Of a stretch of 9,268 nt of DNA, positions 1 to 4,574 are shown piece after piece. The DNA is taken from contig JAHAWR010000058.1 of NCBI GenBank assembly GCA_018383835.1, forward strand, positions 1-9,268, read 5' to 3'. The notes below the pieces were generated by a model. The model made no database searches. It was not told the origin of the DNA and saw only the letters and a program-made list of their open reading frames with translations. Position 1 is the stretch's first letter. Each line of letters begins with the position of its first letter. The DNA is from Candidatus Jordarchaeia archaeon (GTDB lineage: Archaea; Asgardarchaeota; Jordiarchaeia; Jordiarchaeales; Freyrarchaeaceae). A program made the translations under genes and the position numbers.

Positions 1-635
1 TTTACAGCGACAGTCTCCTCCTCCCTGGGAAAGGACTTTAACACCGCGTGGAGTGAGACAGCGAACGGCTCCGCGAAAACAGCCTCCTCGTCGCTCACAC
101 CGTCCGGAACCCTGAACAGCTGGAACTCGTGGGCCACGAAGTAGTCGCTCCAGGCGCCTCCCGTGTCCCGGCAGAACCCGGTAAATATCCCCGGAGAAAT
201 GTCCCCCCTGTCAAAGTTGTGGCATATGGAGTACCTCCCCTCACGACAGGATGGACAAGGCTCCCTCACCCCTCTAACCCTACAGGAGAGCACGTTGTCC
301 AGCACAACCCTGTCTCCCTCCTTCACCCCCTTAACGTCCCTTCCAACCTCTTCAACTATGCCCACAACCTCGTGCCCTAGAACTAAGGGGAAGGACGTAA
401 GCGGGTAAAGGTACATGCTCTCTGCGAGCGTTATGAGGCGTATGTCCGAGCCACAGATTCCCGACAGCCTGCTCCTGACTTTAACCCACTCTGGTCCGGG
501 CAGCTCGGGCTCAGGGTAATCGTTCCGGAAGGAAACCATGGATAGGGGGCCATAGTAGGCGCTCCTGCTCAGCTTGGCTCCAGCAAGCGTCAGAGCAGCC
601 CTAAGAATGCTGAAATCAACCACAACAGCCCTCAA
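1..635 (-). CDS. Zinc-dependent medium-chain alcohol/polyol dehydrogenase, N-terminal part (cut by window edge)
   Basis: Medium-chain dehydrogenases oxidise alcohols, polyols or sugars with NAD(P); the substrate cannot be read here. Translating the minus strand from TTG at 635 gives 211 open residues before the left edge. The GroES-like catalytic domain is clear. GICGSD supplies catalytic-zinc Cys61, GHEVVG supplies His88 and Glu89, and FAEPFAVSLHAV (about 187-198) matches the conserved EP-A motif before the Rossmann fold. The Rossmann fold itself lies outside. Cys118, Cys127, Cys130 and Cys138 form a structural-zinc-like lobe, but the usual C-x2-C-x2-C-x7-C is changed because the first Cys is displaced by about six residues. 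The TTG start is supported by a GGGAGG site (643-651, 7-nt spacer) and a TATA box about 50 nt upstream. The N-terminus carries about 15 more residues before the usual beta strand than I would expect, so a later start is possible. It lies downstream of the KaiC-like gene in the same direction but has its own promoter. Confidence 0.88.
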   Translation of the reverse strand, partial: MRAVVVDFSILRAALTLAGAKLSRSAYYGPLSMVSFRNDYPEPELPGPEWVKVRSRLSGICGSDIRLITLAESMYLYPLTSFPLVLGHEVVGIVEEVGRDVKGVKEGDRVVLDNVLSCRVRGVREPCPSCREGRYSICHNFDRGDISPGIFTGFCRDTGGAWSDYFVAHEFQLFRVPDGVSDEEAVFAEPFAVSLHAVLKSFPREEETVAV

Positions 636-678
636 GCGGAAGCCTCCCTCCCTAGCAAGGATAACGCGTGCCCTCAAT

Positions 679-690
679 CTATAAAACTTT
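679..690 (-). promoter_or_regulatory. BRE/TATA promoter of the dehydrogenase gene
   Basis: The minus strand reads AAAGTTTTATAG here. A TATA centre near 684 predicts transcription starting near 657 and a leader of about 20 nt that contains the GGGAGG ribosome site and then TTG at 635. The box lies just past the stop of the upstream ATPase gene, so the dehydrogenase can be transcribed alone. The box is read by eye and the start point is inferred. Confidence 0.55.
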
Positions 691-717
691 CTAGGCGGGT
701 TCTCCTGCTCGTCTTAG

Positions 718-2091
718 TTAAATTGCCGGCATGAAGCTCTCTTCACCGGTCGGCCTCACTCCCTTGCTTGTTACCTCAAGTCTTATCGGTGTCTTCCTGT
801 GGTCGCTCCCCCTCACCTTAACTAGGAATAGCAGCCTGTGTGGTGCCCCATCCGTCGGGACGTTTCTTAAGGCTAGCAGGTTGTCGAAGAGTCCCAGCAT
901 GTCGGTCTCCATGGCCTCCTCGACTAGTGAGAGGGTGAACGTAGCTACCACCGCCACACCGTTGCTTCTCGCTAGAAACTGAAGGAACCTTAAGAGCTTA
1001 TAGAACCTCGACTGTGAGATGCCGTGCCTGAACGGCGTCAAGCTGTCTACGATTAGCAGATCCGGCTTCCCGTTGCACACTATGCTGTCGAGGAGGCTGT
1101 AAATTCTCTGGACGCCGTACTCCTCCGGGGCGATGCCCATTACCTTCAGGCGTCCCTCACCGCGTTCCGCGTCAAACCCGAACCTCTCGGCAAGCCTCGC
1201 CACGCTCTCCCCCTCCTCAGTTGAAATGTAAATGCACCGCCTTCCAGCCTTTGCCACACTCACAGCCAATTGGACGCATAGGCATGTTTTACCCGCGCCA
1301 GTCTCACCCTTAATCAGCGTGAGGCTACCCTGCCGCAGACCCCCACCAATAGCGCCGTCGAACCAGTCCAGACCTGTGGGCACCAGCCCGTCCCCCTCAC
1401 CGGGTATAGTCTTCGGAGGAACGATCACCCATACTCCACCATGCCTTCTGTCCACGTCGAACTCGTAGGATCCCTTCTCCACAGGAAACCCCCTGACCTT
1501 CAAGACCTCCAGCTCCCTCACCTTCACGTTCTCCTCCTCTTTCCACCTCAAGAGGAGGACGGCGTCCGCCATGAATGCTACTGAACCGAGCTCCTCGCTC
1601 TTAGCCTCACTCGAAGCTTCATACAACAGGAAGCAGACGGCACCGGAATTCTTCATCAGAGCCCTCAGAGTCTGGATGAAGTGCCTTGCCTCAGCCTCCT
1701 CCATCAGGATCGTGGCGGCGTTTATCGAGTCGAAAACCACCCTTCTGGCCTTAATGACCGTGAGAGAGTTAAGCAGCTCATCCATGCAGTGCATGAACGA
1801 ATCTTTACTCAAAGCCGCAAGGCTGAGAAAGCAGAACAGCCCCCTTTTCTCTAGCCCCTCAAAGTCCATTCCGAGGGTTCGCATGTTGCTGTAAAACTCC
1901 TCCTTAGACTCTGAGAAGCTGGCGTAAACCCCCCTATCGCCAAACATCACTGCGCCGTTGTAAATGAACTGGGCGGCCATCACAGTCTTACCTATCCCTG
2001 GGCCGCCAGCAACGACCACAATCCCCCCATCGGGGAGGCCTCCTATCGCCTCATCCAGACCCTTAATGCCAGACCTCAAAAATCCCTCCAC
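718..2091 (-). CDS. Tandem KaiC/RadA-like ATPase (two RecA-fold domains)
   Basis: A 457-residue cytoplasmic P-loop ATPase with two KaiC-type domains. Domain 1 (about 1-225) has Walker A GGPGIGKT (29-36), a Walker B strand VVFDS (118-122) and KVRG near 198-201. Domain 2 (about 236-447) has Walker A GETGAGKT (262-269), STEEGES (290-296) with the paired glutamates used for catalysis in KaiC, Walker B LLIVDS (345-350) and KVRGSDHRK (425-433). In domain 1 the glutamate pair reads SES (60-62), so one acidic residue is replaced and that site may hydrolyse ATP poorly. Archaeal proteins of this kind are usually annotated RadA/KaiC or RAD55-family ATPases with mostly unknown roles, often linked to signalling or motility. 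The GTG start is supported by GAGGAG at 2100-2105 with an 8-nt spacer and a TATA box near 2136. There is no KaiA or KaiB beside it, so a clock role is not implied. Family assignment is firm; function is unknown. Confidence 0.93.
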   Translation of the reverse strand: MEGFLRSGIKGLDEAIGGLPDGGIVVVAGGPGIGKTVMAAQFIYNGAVMFGDRGVYASFSESKEEFYSNMRTLGMDFEGLEKRGLFCFLSLAALSKDSFMHCMDELLNSLTVIKARRVVFDSINAATILMEEAEARHFIQTLRALMKNSGAVCFLLYEASSEAKSEELGSVAFMADAVLLLRWKEEENVKVRELEVLKVRGFPVEKGSYEFDVDRRHGGVWVIVPPKTIPGEGDGLVPTGLDWFDGAIGGGLRQGSLTLIKGETGAGKTCLCVQLAVSVAKAGRRCIYISTEEGESVARLAERFGFDAERGEGRLKVMGIAPEEYGVQRIYSLLDSIVCNGKPDLLIVDSLTPFRHGISQSRFYKLLRFLQFLARSNGVAVVATFTLSLVEEAMETDMLGLFDNLLALRNVPTDGAPHRLLFLVKVRGSDHRKTPIRLEVTSKGVRPTGEESFMPAI

Positions 2092-2130
2092 CCGCCAATC
2101 TCCTCAACCATGAGGACTCCGAAAACTTAC

Positions 2131-2145
2131 ATATTAAACTTTCTC
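2131..2145 (-). promoter_or_regulatory. BRE/TATA promoter of the KaiC-like ATPase
   Basis: The minus strand reads GAGAAAGTTTAATAT, a purine-rich BRE followed by an AT-rich TATA box. A centre near 2136 predicts a start near 2110 and a leader of about 18 nt containing GAGGAG (2100-2105) before GTG at 2091. Spacing fits archaeal norms. Confidence 0.6.
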
Positions 2146-2153
2146 ATAAAACG

Positions 2154-2170
2154 CGGGGCAATGCACCCCG
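2154..2170. promoter_or_regulatory. GC hairpin / possible operator upstream of the ATPase promoter
   Basis: CGGGG (2154-2158) and CCCCG (2166-2170) form a perfect 5-bp inverted repeat around a 7-nt loop, about 10 bp upstream of the BRE/TATA of the KaiC-like gene on the minus strand. Its place suits an activator or repressor site. It could equally be a chance GC palindrome or part of a terminator for minus-strand transcription from the right. Confidence 0.25.
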
Positions 2171-2184
2171 AAAAAGAAAAATAA
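2171..2184 (-). terminator. T-rich tract on the minus strand, possible terminator
   Basis: Read on the minus strand this is TTATTTTTCTTTTT. Archaeal RNA polymerase stops at non-template T tracts, so transcripts coming from the membrane-protein gene or the gene remnant at 2238-2477 would be expected to end here, just before the promoter of the KaiC-like ATPase. Confidence 0.4.
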
Positions 2185-2237
2185 CGTGCCCGTAGAGCTT
2201 CTTCAGCTGCTTCAAGAAACATGTTTCGCCACGGCTT

Positions 2238-2477
2238 CTACCCTGGGTTATTTAAAGCGATGAGCCTCCACACAGAGCTGGGCAATACGTCGTTCAAAGC
2301 CCCGGTGAGGATGCCTCCTAACGCTTTCACCCTCCAAATACCCGGGGAGAGGATCCCACTTGCTTCTAGAAGGAATCTAAACCAATTGCCATGTTTTACT
2401 TTTAAAGTTTCTCCCTCGGAGAAGTACGGGTGGAAGGCTGGGTTCCAGACTAAGTATGGGTAAGTGTTGATCCATAC
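2238..2477 (-). pseudogene. Start-less reading frame, probable gene remnant of unknown family
   Basis: On the minus strand a frame of 79 codons is open between an in-frame TAA (2480-2478) and TAG (2240-2238). It has no ATG, and the first GTG is well inside, so it has no sensible start. The translation nevertheless looks protein-like, with normal composition and stretches such as FHPYFSEGETLKVKHG, SGILSPGIWRVKALGG and SVWRLIALNNPG. The frame before the TAA (ALRLVNPKD) reads on naturally, which suggests a point nonsense change in a longer gene. I do not recognise the family. The opposite strand also has an open frame of 80 codons (2221-2463), but its composition is less convincing. The call is an inference from reading-frame appearance only. 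Confidence 0.33.
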
Positions 2478-2537
2478 TTAGTCCTTGGGGTTCACAAGCC
2501 TCAAAGCCCCTCACGAGCTCAGATGAATTCTTTTTTT
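2398..2537 (+). ncRNA. Candidate short structured RNA with promoter, long hairpin and T-tract end
   Basis: A TATA-like ACTTTTAAAG (2398-2407) would start a plus-strand transcript near 2430. The predicted RNA contains a perfect 12-bp inverted repeat, GACTAAGTATGG (2448-2459) and CCATACTTAGTC (2472-2483), around a 12-nt loop. CCA/TGG (2445-2447 with 2486-2488) and AGGCT/AGCCT (2435-2439 with 2497-2501) can extend it. A run of seven T (2531-2537) follows and would end the transcript at about 105 nt, immediately before the convergent membrane-protein gene. It does not fold as a tRNA, and I see no convincing C/D pair. The competing view is that the hairpin merely lies inside the minus-strand gene remnant. 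Confidence 0.33.
2448..2483. repeat. Perfect 12-bp inverted repeat with 12-nt spacer
   Basis: GACTAAGTATGG at 2448-2459 is exactly complementary to CCATACTTAGTC at 2472-2483, with the spacer GTAAGTGTTGAT. It is the longest perfect palindromic structure I found in the window. It may be an RNA stem, a protein-binding site or a terminator stem. Confidence 0.85.
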
Positions 2538-2928
2538 ACTTTATTAGCGCCCCGACCACGGCTAGGAGTCCACCAATGAACGCCGCCGCTGGCCCGAAGG
2601 GTAATCCGGGCAGCGTGGAGAAGACTCCTATGACGCCTAAAATTAGGCCTATTATCCCCCCCAGCACGACGAGGACTATCGAGAGACCCCGCTCGGATAC
2701 GAGGTATCCTACTAGTACCATGACCCCCATCACTAATGCCATGACTCCAAACATATTAATCCAGAAGTCTATTCCGCCGGTCAGTAAGGGGAAACCTTCC
2801 CTCCATGTGAATCCAACGTATATGTTTGGAATGAAAGGAGAAATGATCAGAAGTAGCGCTCCCAGAAGAATGTATTTCCTCGCTCTCCTTTCCGCTCTCA
2901 CCCTTTTAGATTTCCTTCTAGGCACCAT
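2536..2928 (-). CDS. Small multi-pass membrane protein of unknown function
   Basis: 130 residues. The first 18 are very basic (10 Arg/Lys), which should hold the N-terminus in the cytoplasm. Hydrophobic segments follow at about 19-38, 56-78, 81-104 and 106-129, so four membrane spans are likely. Glycine-rich stretches such as GGIIGLILGVIGVF suggest tightly packed helices. There is no signal-peptidase site and no catalytic motif that I recognise, and I cannot name the family. The ATG start is well supported by AAGGAGGG (2933-2940) a few bases upstream. The promoter is unclear: AGATATATCC (about 2988-2997) and AACTTTTAAG (about 3003-3014) on the minus strand are both candidates in the 193-bp gap shared with the divergent iron-sulfur gene. 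The last codon is followed closely by the T tract of the convergent RNA candidate. Confidence 0.8.
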   Translation of the reverse strand: MVPRRKSKRVRAERRARKYILLGALLLIISPFIPNIYVGFTWREGFPLLTGGIDFWINMFGVMALVMGVMVLVGYLVSERGLSIVLVVLGGIIGLILGVIGVFSTLPGLPFGPAAAFIGGLLAVVGALIK

Positions 2929-3090
2929 TTAACCCTCCTTCCCGTCCTCCTTAAAGGATCCCAGCTACTGGCGTAGCTGTTGGTCTGGATATATCTCTCC
3001 AACGCTTAAAAGTTTAACTGTCGGCGAGACGCCCAGTTATTTCTTTCCGAATGTGGCTTTTTCATTCTAACGTAGAATCTTTTCGTAAAA

Positions 3091-3107
3091 GAAAGTTTTT
3101 ATTAAAG
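3091..3107 (+). promoter_or_regulatory. BRE/TATA promoter of the iron-sulfur protein gene
   Basis: GAAAG followed by TTTTTATTAAAG gives a strong BRE plus TATA. A centre near 3100 predicts transcription starting at about 3122-3127. That is either exactly at the GTG start (leaderless) or about 15 nt before the internal TTG at 3140, which has its own ribosome site. Confidence 0.65.
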
Positions 3108-3121
3108 CCCTATTTCTAAGA

Positions 3122-3970
3122 GTGCTGGAGGAGAGAAGCTTGGGTCTCTTCCACTTTAAGCCCGACGAGAAGAGCTTCCTGAGAAAGATGGCACTCATGG
3201 TTTACGCCCGCTTCGAGATCCCATACGTGAAGCTGAACTACTTCATCCTGCAGGGACCATACAGGAACAGGATAGGTAGACTGCTGTTCTCTCCCCTGGT
3301 ATATCTTAACGTGGCATTGATGCTCGGCCTAGGCCAGCACGGCAAGGTCATGACGAGCGAGGAGCTGGCAAGCTACTTAGATAGTATAGACGGCAATTTG
3401 CTGATCGCTCTCGGAAGCTGCAGGTGCAGGCTTGGAACGAAAGCCTGTGGCTGTCCGATGAGGAGCGACATAACTATTAAGACCGGCGCCGCAGTATACA
3501 AGGGATTATTCGAGGAAGACTACGAGGTCATCGGTAAGGAGGAGGCGAAGGAGCTAGTAAGAAGCTTTAACAAACAGGGATTAGTTCCAATGATCTATGC
3601 GTTCTGCGTGGCGGGAGGATCCTTCACCTCCTTCGTCATATGCAACTGCTGCAAGCACTCCTGCATCCCAATTCTAGCCCAGAGAATAGCTAATGTGCAC
3701 GTCTTCGACCCTGGAGACTTCATCGCCTACGTAGACAAAGAGAAGTGTAAAGGCTGCGGGGAGTGCATTGAAGTCTGCCAGTTCGACGCAAGGCGATTGA
3801 AAGACGGCAAGCTTGAAGTGGACCCGTTAGCGTGCTATGGCTGCGGCGCATGCGCCTTAAACTGCCCAAACAACGCAACAATAATGGCCAAGAGGCCGGA
3901 AAAGGTTAGGAAAGCTCAGCTCTCAAGGCTTACATCCTTCTGGAGACACGAATACTATGAAATAAATTGA
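3122..3970 (+). CDS. Cysteine-rich 4Fe-4S dicluster (ferredoxin-type) protein
   Basis: 282 residues, soluble, presumed electron carrier or redox subunit. The C-terminal part (about 203-256) is a classic two-cluster ferredoxin domain: C209, C212, C215, C219 (CKGCGECIEVC) and C238, C241, C244, C248 (CYGCGACALNC), each able to bind a 4Fe-4S cluster. Upstream lie two more cysteine groups, C100/C102/C109/C111 (CRCRLGTKACGC) and C174/C176/C177/C181 (CNCCKHSC), which could bind further metal. The N-terminal 90 residues are basic and aromatic with no clear domain. Its partner and substrate are not visible, since no oxidoreductase subunit is adjacent. GTG at 3122 is the longest start and fits a leaderless message from the TATA near 3100. 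TTG at 3140 (276 residues) has GGAGGAG at 3127-3133 with a 6-nt spacer and is an equally good start. A pyrimidine-rich run (3973-3993) after the stop may aid termination. Confidence 0.88.
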   Translation: MLEERSLGLFHFKPDEKSFLRKMALMVYARFEIPYVKLNYFILQGPYRNRIGRLLFSPLVYLNVALMLGLGQHGKVMTSEELASYLDSIDGNLLIALGSCRCRLGTKACGCPMRSDITIKTGAAVYKGLFEEDYEVIGKEEAKELVRSFNKQGLVPMIYAFCVAGGSFTSFVICNCCKHSCIPILAQRIANVHVFDPGDFIAYVDKEKCKGCGECIEVCQFDARRLKDGKLEVDPLACYGCGACALNCPNNATIMAKRPEKVRKAQLSRLTSFWRHEYYEIN

Positions 3971-4109
3971 ACGCTCCTCCCCCCTTCTTTCTCTAAAAAC
4001 CTTGCAAAGAAAGCGTAATATCAACACTGCATGCTACCTTTAGCGCAAATTTCATGTATGCGCTCGGCATCGTTTGCTTACTAGGTAACTTATCCCTTAA
4101 GCCTCTACC
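3971..4109. other. Gap after the iron-sulfur gene
   Basis: No gene is seen. It holds a pyrimidine-rich run (3973-3993) that could serve as a weak plus-strand terminator and a short hairpin, AGCGCA (4042-4047) with TGCGCT (4059-4064). A CTTAAG-like AT-rich stretch (4095-4101) sits just before the ATG of the decayed gene at 4110. Confidence 0.4.
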
Positions 4110-4411
4110 ATGAGGCCGTGGGCTTTCGTGGAACTTACTACGGGTGAGGGGCTTCACGTGGCCGAAGCTGAAGTCTTAGCCTTGCTAAGAAGCATAGGGG
4201 GTCGCAGTTGACGATCAGGTTGCGAGAAAAACCGCCCGAGTCTACGGTATAGCTTATGGGTGCGTCGCACATTCTGGTAAAGGGTGCTCTTCAGGGAGTT
4301 ATTGCGAGGAAAAGGGCGAAACAGGCTGCAAGCGAGATGGTTTTTGCCTGCTGGAGATGCAGCGTGGAAACCTATGCAAAAATCATGGAGCTCCTAGACG
4401 ATTCGCTTTAA
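4110..4411 (+). pseudogene. Frameshifted remnant, likely N-terminal part of a Trm11/TRM-G10-type tRNA methyltransferase
   Basis: Frame A from ATG 4110 reads AFVELTTGEGLHVAEAEV and on to LALLRSIGG, then stops at TGA 4209-4211. From memory this matches the start of archaeal Trm11/TRM-G10-type proteins, where a strand such as AFVEL is followed by an acidic helix and ALL...GG. Reading continues in frame B from 4201 (VAVDDQVARKTARVYGIAYG) and in frame C from about 4262 (HILVKGALQGVIARKRAK) to TAA 4409-4411. The pieces join end to end, as expected after single-base insertions or deletions. Only about 100 codons remain out of a family length of roughly 330-380, so the methyltransferase domain is gone. 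Frame B also runs on open to 4551, but that extension has no protein-like character. That it is a decayed gene is fairly sure; the family name is less so. Confidence 0.5.
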
Positions 4412-4452
4412 AAGTAGGGCGTTCCCCTCAAAAGTGGACTGGGGAGCGTCCC
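4403..4452 (+). other. TATA-like box and GC-rich hairpin between gene remnant and nurA
   Basis: GCTTTAAAAGT (4405-4415) looks like a TATA box. GGGCGTTCCCC (4417-4427) can pair with GGGGAGCGTCCC (4441-4452), with one bulged A and one G-T pair, giving a strong stem around a 13-nt loop. A second smaller stem, CAGCCA with TGGCTG (about 4509-4534), and a T tract (4562-4568) follow before nurA. These could be parts of a small RNA of about 130 nt, or a terminator-like structure and chance sequence. Confidence 0.3.
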
Positions 4453-4542
4453 CCCACGATGGCCGGCGGGGTGTGGTTGCCTCGCAGGGATAAAAAGGAA
4501 AACTTTTGCAGCCACATGGCCATGCAGCTGGCTGTGATGCGA

Positions 4543-4554
4543 GAAGTTTAAATT
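4543..4554 (+). promoter_or_regulatory. nurA: BRE/TATA promoter of nurA
   Basis: GAAG then TTTAAATT, centre near 4550, predicts transcription starting at about 4575-4578. That coincides with the TTG at 4575, so the message would be leaderless if that start is right, or would have a leader near 37 nt if translation starts at TTG 4614. Confidence 0.5.
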
Positions 4555-4574
4555 GAACTTTCTTTTTTCTCATT

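Noticed and set aside
129..408. Two plus-strand open frames of about 80 codons
   Set aside because: They are antisense to the dehydrogenase, whose zinc motifs and conserved EP-A motif are clear on the minus strand.
718..2091. Circadian kaiC or the RadA recombinase itself
   Set aside because: No kaiA or kaiB is nearby, and the two KaiC-type domains with no RadA N-terminal domain or L1/L2 recombinase features do not fit RadA.
2221..2463. Plus-strand frame of 80 codons as a real gene
   Set aside because: It has no good ribosome site or promoter at its ATG, and its composition is less protein-like than the opposite frame.
4357..4551. Plus-strand frame of 64 codons as a small gene
   Set aside because: It starts inside the decayed methyltransferase-like fragment, continues one of its shifted frames, and its tail crosses the GC hairpin without protein-like character.
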